Assembly: GCA_027491845.1 (NCBI GenBank)
Contig: JAOZGF010000160.1
Span: 1 to 16,069, forward strand
Direction of reading: 5' to 3'
DNA length: 16,069 nt
Source: Thermoproteota archaeon
GTDB lineage: Archaea; Korarchaeota; JAOZGF01
The notes beneath the pieces are model-generated. The model was not told where the DNA came from and searched no databases. It was given only the letters and a program-made list of their open reading frames with translations. How positions within the stretch are numbered: the stretch's first letter is position 1; every line of letters begins with the position of its first letter. The position numbers and the translations under genes were made by a program. This document shows positions 1 to 7,433 of the stretch, piece by piece.

Positions 1-315
1 ATCCTGAGCATACCTGCAAGGACTGTTCAAGGGATAATTTATAAGCCCCTCGTTAACTTGACAGGCATAAACCCAAACTTCACGGGACACATGTGGGTTC
101 AAGTCTATTTGCCTCCCCTAGGCTGGATAAACTTTGACCCGCTTGTGTATGGAGGAAATGAACCCATATTAGGTGAATATTCTCCTGATCACATTTTGTT
201 TGGCTGTGAAGGGAAAAAGGTGAGGCCCTTCGGCATAGGTGCAGAAATAGAGGCATCCGTTTGTAGGGCTGAATCAGTTGTTTTTTACATAGAAAAATGT
301 GAAGAGGAGGGGTGA
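1..315 (+). CDS. Transglutaminase-like protein, C-terminal part (5' truncated by window edge)
   Basis: The frame is open from the first base and codes 104 residues up to TGA at 313-315. The segment SIPARTVQG (residues 3-11), then GHMWVQVYLPPLGWINFDP (29-47), is the pattern that follows the catalytic cysteine in transglutaminase-like (papain-fold) domains. His30 and Asp46 would be two of the Cys-His-Asp triad; the cysteine lies upstream of the window. In archaea such domains usually sit in exported or membrane-linked proteins and act as proteases or peptide-bond remodelling enzymes, so the substrate cannot be told. About 55 residues follow the domain, with no membrane helix at the C-terminus. 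The stop codon overlaps a possible GTG start of the next exported-protein gene, which suggests translational coupling and a shared envelope role. The family call is fairly firm; the function is inference. Confidence 0.75.
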   Translation: MLSIPARTVQGIIYKPLVNLTGINPNFTGHMWVQVYLPPLGWINFDPLVYGGNEPILGEYSPDHILFGCEGKKVRPFGIGAEIEASVCRAESVVFYIEKCEEEG

Positions 316-320
316 TAGAG

Positions 321-1352
321 TTGAAGAAATTGAAAATCACTTTATTCCTGGTATTTTCGTTAATCGTAATGCATGCGTTAACCCTAACTTGCACTTACAG
401 CCAGCCTCCCCCTCTCTTTTACGTTCTGCTGAACATATCCATCACCTTTAAGGAAAACGGTCTAGCCACCGTGGAAATGAGGCAACACCCCATTGCACCT
501 GACGGAGGAGATCTCTGGGAGTTCAAGGATTACTACGTTGCAACAGGCAACATAAACGTAAACGACCTGATTTGGGAATCATGTTGCTTGTTTTCCCTTG
601 AACCCATTGAGAACGTTACTTACTTCCTTAAACAATCACTTAAAACGGATGATTCAGCTGTAACTTACTACGACAAGGACTTTGACGGTGTCTTTGATCC
701 TTATAAGGGTGCGTGGATAACAGTTATAGACGTTGTCTTGCCTCGATCGCCTGACGTCACTGAAATAGGTGGAAATTTGTCAGAGGCGATTTACAGGGTT
801 ACTGTAAATGATTTTTACACTAAAAGTAATCCCTCCTCATGGATAGACGTCATAAACATTTCTTGGGAGCCTGAAGTGAAGTTCTTCAACTTTAGTGTTT
901 CCCCACCGGCTGCGGGTCAACCAACTAGGAAAGGAGACAGATACATTCTATGGATGAACAGTAACGCCCTTTCAGCTCCAGACTCCTATGTTTTAATCCT
1001 AGGCATTCCAGGTTTTAAGGGGTACTGTGAAAGTCTTAGGGAAGTGAAAGGGGAAATCCTTGGAGTTTCACTGGTGACGGGTTTTGCCCAACCAGGCAAA
1101 TGGGTTAAGGTGCAAATTGAAAACAAGGGAGAAATCCCGGCGGACTTCATTGTGGCCTTAGATCCTGCAGAGGGCTTAACACAGTCCCAGGCTAGGGTTG
1201 TATATCTTAACCCAAACGAGCTATTTGAGTTTTCCTTCCCTATTTCCCCTGGATCGATGGGAAGAAGGGGAGACAGGGAGATTCACATTAAACTAATTTG
1301 TTTCAATATGGTTTTGGATGAAGAGACTGTGATTGTAGAAGGCCAGCAGTAG
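321..1352 (+). CDS. Exported protein with a calcium-loop-like motif, unknown function
   Basis: I chose TTG at 321 because the GGAGGGGTGAT ribosome site at 306-316 is correctly spaced for it. A GTG at 312 lies inside that site. The product has 343 residues. Residues about 3-25 are a lysine-led hydrophobic segment, a signal peptide or N-terminal anchor. The rest looks like beta-rich extracellular sequence with several N-x-S/T sequons and no second membrane helix. At about residues 118-126, DKDFDGVFD fits the D-x-D-x-D-G-x-x-D calcium loop of dockerin and thrombospondin type-3 repeats. The last 90 residues (QPGKWVKVQIENKGEIPADF onward) resemble CARDB-type beta-sandwich modules. It is probably co-translated with the transglutaminase-like gene, so it may be a partner or substrate at the cell surface. 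I do not recognise a named family. Confidence 0.75.
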   Translation: MKKLKITLFLVFSLIVMHALTLTCTYSQPPPLFYVLLNISITFKENGLATVEMRQHPIAPDGGDLWEFKDYYVATGNINVNDLIWESCCLFSLEPIENVTYFLKQSLKTDDSAVTYYDKDFDGVFDPYKGAWITVIDVVLPRSPDVTEIGGNLSEAIYRVTVNDFYTKSNPSSWIDVINISWEPEVKFFNFSVSPPAAGQPTRKGDRYILWMNSNALSAPDSYVLILGIPGFKGYCESLREVKGEILGVSLVTGFAQPGKWVKVQIENKGEIPADFIVALDPAEGLTQSQARVVYLNPNELFEFSFPISPGSMGRRGDREIHIKLICFNMVLDEETVIVEGQQ

Positions 1353-1380
1353 CAGCAGTCATCTTAAAAATATTGAGAAA

Positions 1381-1390
1381 TTTTTATATA
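1381..1390 (+). promoter_or_regulatory. TATA-box-like element before the Sm-like gene
   Basis: TTTTTATATA lies in the AT-rich gap after the exported-protein gene. The usual 25-base distance puts the start of transcription near 1412, which leaves a leader of about 30 bases containing the purine-rich ribosome site at 1429-1436. The location is seen in the sequence; promoter activity is inferred. Confidence 0.5.
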
Positions 1391-1442
1391 TTTCCTTTAA
1401 TCCATCAATTTAGGGTGAGAGATTTAAAAAGGGGTGCAGTTA

Positions 1443-1676
1443 TTGCAGCTTCCGCTTACAGTGCTTAGAAGGTGTTTAAACGGGAAAATATTGGTTAAAC
1501 TGAAAGATGGAAAAACATTTGTTGGAAGACTTGAAAGCATAGATGACTACATGAACCTTGTTATCTCAGGCTGCTATGAAGTTAACGATAATGGTGAACC
1601 CATGAAAAAGTATGGCAAGTCTTTCTTGAGGGGAAATAACGTGATATATATTGTAACCGACTTTGTAGAGTCATAA
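1443..1676 (+). CDS. Archaeal Sm-like (Lsm/SmAP) RNA-binding protein
   Basis: A small Sm-fold protein that would form a ring binding U-rich RNA. Both Sm motifs are present: Sm1 covers NGKILVKLKDG through DDYMNLVI, with the conserved Asp and Asn, and Sm2 is FLRGNNVIYI near the C-terminus. The product is 77 residues from TTG at 1443. That start has GGGGTG at 1431-1436 six bases upstream, whereas a GTG at 1434 lies within that site and would add three residues. It has its own TATA-like box and is a single-gene unit. It ends two bases before the stop of the convergent DUF460 gene. Family members act in RNA turnover and small-RNA handling. The identification is firm; which Sm-like paralogue this is cannot be told. 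Confidence 0.92.
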   Translation: MQLPLTVLRRCLNGKILVKLKDGKTFVGRLESIDDYMNLVISGCYEVNDNGEPMKKYGKSFLRGNNVIYIVTDFVES

Positions 1677-1678
1677 AG

Positions 1679-2944
1679 TTATTTTAGGACTTTTTTCAAC
1701 CTGTAATCCTCAATAATCCCAATTATTTCACGTTTACGCTCTTCTGCCTTGAGTTCCTTAATCCTTTCCTTTTCCATTTTTATTATGTCGAAAAAAGAAT
1801 TCTCATCGACAAGTATTCCCTCTGACAAGTGCTCCAATACGTTTATCTTTCCATACTCTATTACTAGGAAGCCCTCCCTTCTTAGGTTCTCTAAAAATAA
1901 TTTGTCAAGACATCCCTTGTTTTCTAGGATGAATCCCCCTATCCTTCTTTTCCTCAGTTCTTTAATGATCTTCACCGTTAATTCTTTTTCTTTTGTTTTC
2001 AAGTGAACAACTTCTTTATCTCTTAATCCCAATAGATTTCTGATTTTATCTATGTCTGCTAATTTAGATATGGAGGGAATGAAACGCTTACCATAGTTTT
2101 CTTTAACCCTTATTTCCTTGAGTGTTTTGTACTTTGTTTCAATTTCCCTGTGAAGTTGTTCAAGCATTCTTATTCTGTGCTTTAACAGAGTAACTTCTTT
2201 GTTTTCAGGTGTTTTCAACTTGTTTCTATGCTTCAGATATTCTATTTCCCTTTCAAGGGAACGTATTTTCTCTGTTAAAGCTTTTATTTGCAATTCCTTT
2301 TCTCTCTCTAGCTCACGTAGTTTGTCAATTATCAAGGAAAATTCTCTAGGCATCCTTGTTCTTTGCTTTTTCACCTCTCTCTTTTGATCCCTCTCTTTTC
2401 CGCTAAATCCTTCTTTCAAAGAAGATTTCACAGGGACCCCGCTGATTACCTTTACTTTTACCTCGTTTAGCAGAGAGGCATTAACAAGGTTTCCAGCGTA
2501 CTTCTCAACTTTAACTAGCGTTTCTTTGTAGCTTTTGAAGGCCTTAGCCGCAGCCGCTGACGCATCTTTCTTGTGTTTGTCATCAAGCCTCACTCCTTTA
2601 AAGTAGGTTTCCAGCAGACTCCTTTTTTCTTTGAGAGAAAGGTCTGAAGGAGGAATATATAATTTGACTTTAAGCAGGCTAGATATTTTTAAGAGGGTTT
2701 TGGGTGCGGGGGAAACATCTGAAGCAATTATAACAGGTTTTCCATGCTCATAAATCTTTCTTATGATCTTTCCCTTGGATGAAGGCTTTATGCTTTCAAC
2801 AAATACTGGTTTACCTTCCAAGTCCAGTGCAGATATCCCTGTTGTTGATCCGGGGTCTATCCCCACAATTAAATAGCGGTTTCCGTCCTGCCTTCTTACT
2901 ATGGAGACGTCACCTTTAAGCCTAGTTTTCTTTTTTAATCTCAA
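1679..2944 (-). CDS. DUF460 / COG2433 RuvC-YqgF-like RNase H-fold protein with coiled coil
   Basis: The N-terminal domain (residues about 23-150) has the DUF460 pattern. It shows GIDPGSTTG with Asp30, SDVSPAP with Asp76, and D-K-H-x-x-D-A-S-A-A-A-A with His124 and Asp127. These acidic residues match the metal-binding set of RuvC/RNase H-fold nucleases, so a nuclease or Holliday-junction-type role is possible but unproven for the family. Residues about 200-285 are Lys/Glu-rich heptad coiled coil. A basic C-terminal domain follows (about 290-421). My recollection is that many archaeal COG2433 proteins are nearer 600 residues, with more sequence before the DUF460 domain, so this would be a short form. 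The TTG start has no Shine-Dalgarno, but an AT-rich TATA-like stretch at 2963-2976 sits about 25 bases upstream, which suggests a leaderless transcript. It is divergent from the surface-protein gene. Confidence 0.88.
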   Translation of the reverse strand: MRLKKKTRLKGDVSIVRRQDGNRYLIVGIDPGSTTGISALDLEGKPVFVESIKPSSKGKIIRKIYEHGKPVIIASDVSPAPKTLLKISSLLKVKLYIPPSDLSLKEKRSLLETYFKGVRLDDKHKKDASAAAAKAFKSYKETLVKVEKYAGNLVNASLLNEVKVKVISGVPVKSSLKEGFSGKERDQKREVKKQRTRMPREFSLIIDKLRELEREKELQIKALTEKIRSLEREIEYLKHRNKLKTPENKEVTLLKHRIRMLEQLHREIETKYKTLKEIRVKENYGKRFIPSISKLADIDKIRNLLGLRDKEVVHLKTKEKELTVKIIKELRKRRIGGFILENKGCLDKLFLENLRREGFLVIEYGKINVLEHLSEGILVDENSFFDIIKMEKERIKELKAEERKREIIGIIEDYRLKKVLK

Positions 2945-2962
2945 GAATCATTCTTGTTAAGT

Positions 2963-2976
2963 TAAAGTTTAAATTT
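2963..2976 (-). promoter_or_regulatory. TATA-like element for a probably leaderless DUF460 transcript
   Basis: On the minus strand this reads AAAATTTAAACTTT. It is centred about 25 bases before the TTG start at 2944, so transcription would begin at or next to the start codon. That fits the absence of a ribosome site there. The gap of 51 bases also carries the ribosome site of the divergent plus-strand gene. Confidence 0.4.
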
Positions 2977-2995
2977 TTTGAGGGGTTAATTCACG

Positions 2996-4366
2996 TTGAA
3001 CAAAGAAGTTTTCCTCTTAACCTTTCTTTTTCTCTTCATTGCAATAAATAATTTCACTGGGACAGTGAACGGCCTGCCTGAAACTTTAAACTATGATTTT
3101 GATGGTTTAGTCCTGTTTTGGAGCTTTAACAAGGAGGAATATCTCATAGGTGAGAGGGTGGTGGTTGAAAACATGACCCTGGTTAACACAATGAATAACG
3201 TGCTTCTCGTCCAAGAGATAGGGTTTGGCTTTTCGTCAGGATGGGTCAACAAGAAACTCAGCATTGTCCTACCGCCTTTCAACTCAACTCAAATAGGGTC
3301 AATGAGTTTCTCCTTACCCCTAAACTATTCAGGCATGGTTCCTTACAAGGTCAAACTTACGTTTTTCGTGAAGACCACAACAGGAATTTATGGAAAGAAG
3401 TGTATAATGTCTCCTCAATACTACCTTAAGTTCAGCAGGTACTGGGTAGATTTAACTATAACATCCATTAACATCCCTGAATCCGTTGAAAGGGGTTCAA
3501 GCTTCACTGCTGAAATTGTTCTAAAAAACAGGGGTTTAAAGGAAGTAAACAACATGGAAATTGAAGTTTTCTTGTGGCAAATACCTGTTTACAGGTCTCA
3601 CTTGTCTAACCTCAGCATGGGGACAGGAGAAGCGTTGAAACTTGCCTTGAACATTCTTGTCCCCGAAGAATTTCCTTTGGGTGAAACCAATATAACTTTT
3701 CTTTTTCACAATAAGGATTTTTCATTGTCAGCTGAAAGGAAGACCACCGTAAACATAGGCGCCAGACAGGTTGCTGAAATTTACTATTTAAACAGTCTCT
3801 CACTTTACAATGACACAATGAAAACCATTGGCAAGGCAATGGAGGACTTAGATCTCAAGGAAAAACTCCTGAAAGAAATTAACTTGTTTAATTCAACCTT
3901 TAATCAAATCTGTTTTGAGTTTAGAAATGGAAATTATTCGGGAATGTTAAACTTGTTTGAAGAGCTTAGCGCTATTTCAAAAGAAATAAGTGATAGTATA
4001 AAGGAGGGATATCTACTGGAGTGTAGGCGGAGAATAAATGACTGCGAAAAATTCCTTGAAGAAACCTGTGAGAAAGGTTTGCCGAAAAAACAATTGAAGG
4101 AATCAATTAAATTGATTGAGGAGGCAAATGTGAAATATGATTTCCTTTATAGAAACTTGAAAAAATTGAGCAGTGACGAGGTGAGGGAAAAATACGGTGA
4201 AATCCTCAAGGACTGTGATTTGGCGTCCGAAAAAATGATTGAAACCTATAATGCTTACCACGGGCTTTTCGTAAAGGTTTCAATGATGATTTTCCTGGGG
4301 TTCTTCGTTTTCCTGGTCTTCTTTCTTTATTACATTAAGGTATTCGTGTTGAAGAGGTTTAAATAA
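2996..4366 (+). CDS. Surface protein with N-terminal signal and C-terminal membrane anchor, CARDB-like domain
   Basis: The start is TTG at 2996, with GAGGGG at 2980-2985 at normal distance. The 456-residue product begins with a hydrophobic signal segment (about 5-20). It then has two beta-rich regions. The second, from about residue 150 to 265 (VDLTITSINIPESVERGSSF onward), has the look of a CARDB/APHP-type adhesion-like sandwich. A charged helical, coiled-coil-like stalk follows (about 275-415). It ends with one strong membrane helix (about 428-450) and a short basic tail (KRFK). This is a classic type I layout: ectodomain outside, tail in the cytosol. Many N-x-S/T sequons suggest glycosylation. 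It may belong with the exported proteins at 1-1352, but the Sm-like and DUF460 genes separate them. No named family recognised. Confidence 0.8.
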   Translation: MNKEVFLLTFLFLFIAINNFTGTVNGLPETLNYDFDGLVLFWSFNKEEYLIGERVVVENMTLVNTMNNVLLVQEIGFGFSSGWVNKKLSIVLPPFNSTQIGSMSFSLPLNYSGMVPYKVKLTFFVKTTTGIYGKKCIMSPQYYLKFSRYWVDLTITSINIPESVERGSSFTAEIVLKNRGLKEVNNMEIEVFLWQIPVYRSHLSNLSMGTGEALKLALNILVPEEFPLGETNITFLFHNKDFSLSAERKTTVNIGARQVAEIYYLNSLSLYNDTMKTIGKAMEDLDLKEKLLKEINLFNSTFNQICFEFRNGNYSGMLNLFEELSAISKEISDSIKEGYLLECRRRINDCEKFLEETCEKGLPKKQLKESIKLIEEANVKYDFLYRNLKKLSSDEVREKYGEILKDCDLASEKMIETYNAYHGLFVKVSMMIFLGFFVFLVFFLYYIKVFVLKRFK

Positions 4367-4380
4367 AGTTTTAAGTAGCG

Positions 4381-5979
4381 CTAACTTAATTCCTTAGACA
4401 TATAGAAGCCATCGTCTCCATATCCTAGGCGCCTGTAATACTCCTTAACCCCTAAACCGCTTAAAACCTTCATTTTCTTCACGGAAAATCTTTCCCTAAC
4501 TGTTTCCTCAGCGATCCTTAAAAGTTTTCTGCCTAAGCCCCTGTGTTGGGCGGAGTATGTGTTTCTCCCTCCCAACGGGACAACGCTTCCATAGACATGA
4601 AGCTCCCTGATAATGGCATTTCCACCGTTATTTGAAGGAATCCTGGCCCTTATAAACCCTAAAAGGATGTCTTCACTTGTTTCAGCAGATATAAAGATGT
4701 CCTTTCCATGCGAGGCGTCTTGTATTGTTTTCTTTATCTCCACGTTTTCCACGTCAACCTGTTTGTTCACGTTTTTATTTCTCAAGCCAACTTCTCTACA
4801 CCTGATGCATTTGCAAGAGTAGCCCCTCTTCCTTATGAGATCTAAAACGATTTGCCTTAGGTTTGTTTTCTTTACCCCTGCAGAAATCATGTTTGATGGG
4901 ATGTCCCTGTTTACCCTCATTATCCTGACCCAGGAGGGAACGAACTTTTTTATTTCAGCTATAAGTTCTATAACTTCTTCTTCCTCATAGGGCTTATACC
5001 TGTTTTCCCTCCACAATTTGTAGAGGATCGTTCCCTTCATGACAAGTGTGGGATAAATCTTGATCATGTCAGGCTTAAAAGCCTCGTTTTCAAAGATCTC
5101 CCTGAACATTTTAATGTCCCTGTCAAAGTCCGAGCCAGGCAAGCCAGGCATGAGATGATAGCAAACCTTCAATCCATTGTCCTTCAAGAGTTTCGTTGCC
5201 TCTACAACCTCCTTAACCCCATGGCCCCTTTTTATTTCCTGGAAAACGTCGTCGTAAATTGTTTGTACGCCCAATTCAACCCGTGTCACTCCCAACCCCA
5301 AGATTTCCTTCACATTTTCCTCTTTACAATAATCAGGCCTTGTTTCAATCGTTATACCGACATTCCTTAACCTGCTTTTTTCAGCTTTAACCATGGTTTC
5401 AGTTATGCTCTTAGTTTTTTCACCTATTATTGCGTCTAGGCAGCCCTTAATGAACCCTGCCCTGTACTCTTTTGGAGCGGCAAAGAAGGTCCCCCCCATT
5501 ATAATTAGCTCTATCTTGCTCAAAGGATGCCCGTTCCTTTTGAATTGGTCTAACCTATTTTTAACTTGCAGGTAAGGGTTGAAACCGAACTCAATCGCCC
5601 TTAATGCAGCTGGCTCTCTTCCAGTGTAGCTCTGCGGCACGTCTCCAAATGGGGACCCTATCCCGCCAGGGCAGTATATGCAATTCGCATTTTCTGGGCA
5701 CTTGAAGGGTTTCATCATGGCGGCAACAACGTTGACGCCTGAAAGGCTTCGTACAGGTTTAACCTTGAGATTCTCAATCCTAACATCCATATTCCTTTCT
5801 TGCAAAATCCTCAGCAACTCAGAGTTCTTAATAACCCTCTTTAAACCCAATTCTTTAGAGATTTTTTTCTTTACGTGGTCTATGGAAAGGGAGCTGGGGC
5901 TAGTGGTTGTAAAGCAGCCTTCAACATCCCTTGACGCCTTCACGGGTATTGGTTTTTCCATTTCTTTTTCACTGCTCAA
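4381..5979 (-). CDS. elp3: Elp3, tRNA U34 carboxymethyl-type radical SAM / GNAT enzyme
   Basis: Elp3 adds an acetyl-CoA-derived carboxymethyl group to C5 of wobble uridine in tRNA. Archaea have Elp3 without the other Elongator subunits. The 532-residue length is typical. The radical SAM cluster motif is C94-x5-C100-x2-C103 followed by PGG (KCPENANCIYCPGG). Further conserved stretches are the MGGTF motif, ITIETRPDYC, RVELGVQT and YHLMPGLPGSD. A zinc-type cluster SCKCIRCRE links to a C-terminal GNAT acetyltransferase domain with the acetyl-CoA loop HRGLGRKLL. TTG at 5979 is used here; an in-frame ATG seven codons in is an alternative. Neither has a good ribosome site, but a TATA-like GATATTTTAAG at 6009-6019 would give a near-leaderless message. 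Its stop lies 14 bases from that of the convergent surface-protein gene. Confidence 0.96.
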   Translation of the reverse strand: MSSEKEMEKPIPVKASRDVEGCFTTTSPSSLSIDHVKKKISKELGLKRVIKNSELLRILQERNMDVRIENLKVKPVRSLSGVNVVAAMMKPFKCPENANCIYCPGGIGSPFGDVPQSYTGREPAALRAIEFGFNPYLQVKNRLDQFKRNGHPLSKIELIIMGGTFFAAPKEYRAGFIKGCLDAIIGEKTKSITETMVKAEKSRLRNVGITIETRPDYCKEENVKEILGLGVTRVELGVQTIYDDVFQEIKRGHGVKEVVEATKLLKDNGLKVCYHLMPGLPGSDFDRDIKMFREIFENEAFKPDMIKIYPTLVMKGTILYKLWRENRYKPYEEEEVIELIAEIKKFVPSWVRIMRVNRDIPSNMISAGVKKTNLRQIVLDLIRKRGYSCKCIRCREVGLRNKNVNKQVDVENVEIKKTIQDASHGKDIFISAETSEDILLGFIRARIPSNNGGNAIIRELHVYGSVVPLGGRNTYSAQHRGLGRKLLRIAEETVRERFSVKKMKVLSGLGVKEYYRRLGYGDDGFYMSKELS

Positions 5980-6008
5980 TGTTTCAGGTTAAGAATAATT
6001 ATGAGTAA

Positions 6009-6040
6009 GATATTTTAAGCAAACTAACCATTAAAAAGTG
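6009..6040. promoter_or_regulatory. Divergent promoter pair between elp3 and the eS30-nop5 operon
   Basis: Two TATA-like boxes sit back to back. For the minus strand, CTTAAAATATC (6009-6019) is about 30 bases from the elp3 TTG. For the plus strand, CCATTAAAAAGTG (6028-6040) would start transcription near 6060, leaving a leader of about 26 bases that includes the eS30 ribosome site. A second AT-rich candidate at 6047-6058 is too close to that site to be the main box. The assignment is inferred from spacing only. Confidence 0.45.
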
Positions 6041-6086
6041 TAAGGAAGAATATAAGATTTAACGTTTATGTTAGAGAGGTGAGAAC

Positions 6087-6254
6087 ATGCCTAGAGGAAG
6101 TCACGGAAGCCTTGCTAAAGCAGGAAAAGTTAGGTCTTCAACTCCAAAGGTACCTAGGAGGGAAAGGTCATCTCCAACCCCTAGGATAAAGAACAGAAGA
6201 AACTTCTATAAAAGGTTTGTATTGAAAAGACCTGTTGGACAGCCGAAACCATGA
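6087..6254 (+). CDS. rps30e: Small ribosomal subunit protein eS30
   Basis: A 55-residue, very basic protein that is easily missed by length cut-offs. It starts MPRGSHGSLAKAGKVRSSTP, which is the eS30 signature (HGSLxxAGKV, then a T/S-P-K-V motif), followed by an arginine/lysine-rich tail (IKNRRNFYKRF). eS30 is a 30S protein near the decoding centre, found in eukaryotes and in many archaea of the TACK branch. The start is set by a strong ribosome site GAGGTGAG at 6076-6083. The stop is 16 bases before the TTG start of nop5, so it is very likely the first gene of the eS30 - nop5 - flpA - trm1 transcript. Confidence 0.93.
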   Translation: MPRGSHGSLAKAGKVRSSTPKVPRRERSSPTPRIKNRRNFYKRFVLKRPVGQPKP

Positions 6255-6270
6255 GAAATAGTGGTTTCAT

Positions 6271-7433
6271 TTGAAGGCATACGTAGTGGTTAATCCGTTA
6301 GGAGTCTTCGCGTTCAAAGACGGAGAAATACTTTTCCATGAAGGATTTGGGAGAGACCCTGGAAAGGTAGCCATGAAACTTGACAATTTCTTGAAAGGAC
6401 AAACTATACCTGAAGTAAACAGTGCGGTAAAGAGCCTAGTAAAAAAAAAGTCAGGGAAATAGTGATAGAGTCACATAAGCCACTGAATATAGTGGAAAAA
6501 CACGTTGAAGTAGCTTTTTCTCCCTCTACCCCGATTGGTAAAGCGGTAAGGGAAAGAATCTTCTGCTTAGCGATTGAGCATGGTTTCAAAAGCAATAAGG
6601 AGTTCTTGTCTTTCCTCAATGAAGTCTACAGGTGTCTCGCCTCAATTAACTTGAAGAGAAAGTTTTCGGAAAAGGAGTTAAGTATAATAAAAGTGCAGGC
6701 GGCCATTGAAGAAACGGAAAAGATACTGAACCTGTTAATATCAAAGATAAGGGATCTATATGGCGTCCACTTTCCAGAGCTTAACTCCCTTGTTAAGTCC
6801 CACATGCTGTATGCCAAGATCATTGCAAAAATAGGTTTAAGGAAAAATTTCTCGGAGGAAAGACTTAAAGAGGTAGGGGTTCAAAACAAGGGGCTCTCCT
6901 CAAAAATAATGTCGCTTTCAAGGTCATCTGTGGGCGCTGAAATAGATGGGGGCTTGATGGAGAACATAAGGAAACTAGCTCAGTCGTGGCTTGACCTTCA
7001 CACTGTTCTTTCAGGATTAAAAAACAAGTTGGAGGAAGACTTGATGGAAGTTTCCCCTAACCTCTTGAGGATCGCTGGCTTAACTGTTTCAGCAAAGCTT
7101 TTATCAATCACAGGGGGTTTGAACAGGCTCGCAATGCTTCCTTCCAGCAAGATCCAAGTTCTAGGAGCTGAGAAAGCCCTCTATAAGCATTTAAAAGGGA
7201 AAGGAAAACCTCCTAAGCACGGCGTCATTTTTCTCCATCCATTGGTTAGGAAAGCAAAGAAATCAGATAGAGGAAGGATATCAAGAGTTCTGGCGAACAA
7301 GATCGCTATTGCAGCGAGGATAGACGCATTCAAGGGAGAGAACATGGCTTCAGACATTGAAAAATCCCTAAAAGAAAAAGTATCCCGCATAACCGGAGGT
7401 AAAAACCGGAATGCATGGGCTAGAAAAGGATGA
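6271..7433 (+). CDS. nop5: Nop5 (Nop56/58), box C/D RNP core protein, split by a -1 frame change at an A9 run
   Basis: Nop5 bridges fibrillarin, L7Ae and guide RNA in the archaeal 2'-O-methylation complex. Here it lies in two frames. The first, 6271-6462, is 63 residues from a TTG start (MKAYVVVNPLGVFAF) and stops at TAG 6460-6462. The second runs 6462-7433 and holds the rest of the N-terminal domain, the coiled coil (SIIKVQAAIEETEKILNLL) and the Nop domain. The Nop domain has LLRIAGLTVSAKLLSITGGL, LPSSKIQVLGAEKAL and PPKHGVIFLHP. Passing from frame 1 to frame 3 within the nine A at 6441-6449 joins SLVKKK to VREIVIES, the expected strand of the Nop5 N-terminal domain. The joined protein is about 387 residues, the normal size. 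A GTG at 6462 overlaps the TAG and could allow restart, but the break falls inside one folded domain, so two separate stable proteins are unlikely. Confidence 0.9.
6439..6462 (+). other. Frame-change site in nop5: A9 run with slippery heptamer A AAA AAG
   Basis: In the zero frame the codons are GTA AAA AAA AAG TCA GGG AAA TAG. The heptamer A AAA AAG at 6444-6450 is in the exact phase for tandem -1 slippage and is the same heptamer used in Escherichia coli dnaX. The required shift (-1, or one extra A making A10) is the one such a run favours. AGGG at 6454-6457 lies downstream of the slip site. The zero-frame stop follows three codons after the heptamer. It could equally be an under-called homopolymer in the assembly. 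Confidence 0.6.
7393..7409 (+). promoter_or_regulatory. Ribosome site of flpA within a small CCGG-CCGG hairpin
   Basis: CCGG at 7393-7396 can pair with CCGG at 7406-7409, with the loop AGGTAAAAA between. Half of the GGAGGT ribosome site falls in the stem. Ribosomes finishing nop5 would open it, so it could help couple flpA translation to nop5. Only four base pairs support it. Confidence 0.3.

Noticed and set aside
80..394. Minus-strand 104-codon frame over the transglutaminase-like gene end
   Set aside because: It is antisense to a recognisable transglutaminase-like domain and to the signal peptide of the next gene; no family features.
6462..7433. Reading the 323-codon frame as a complete stand-alone gene
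   Set aside because: The first 63-residue frame plus this one rebuild a normal Nop5 N-terminal domain only when joined, and the sequence before the GTG (VREIV) is still Nop5-like.
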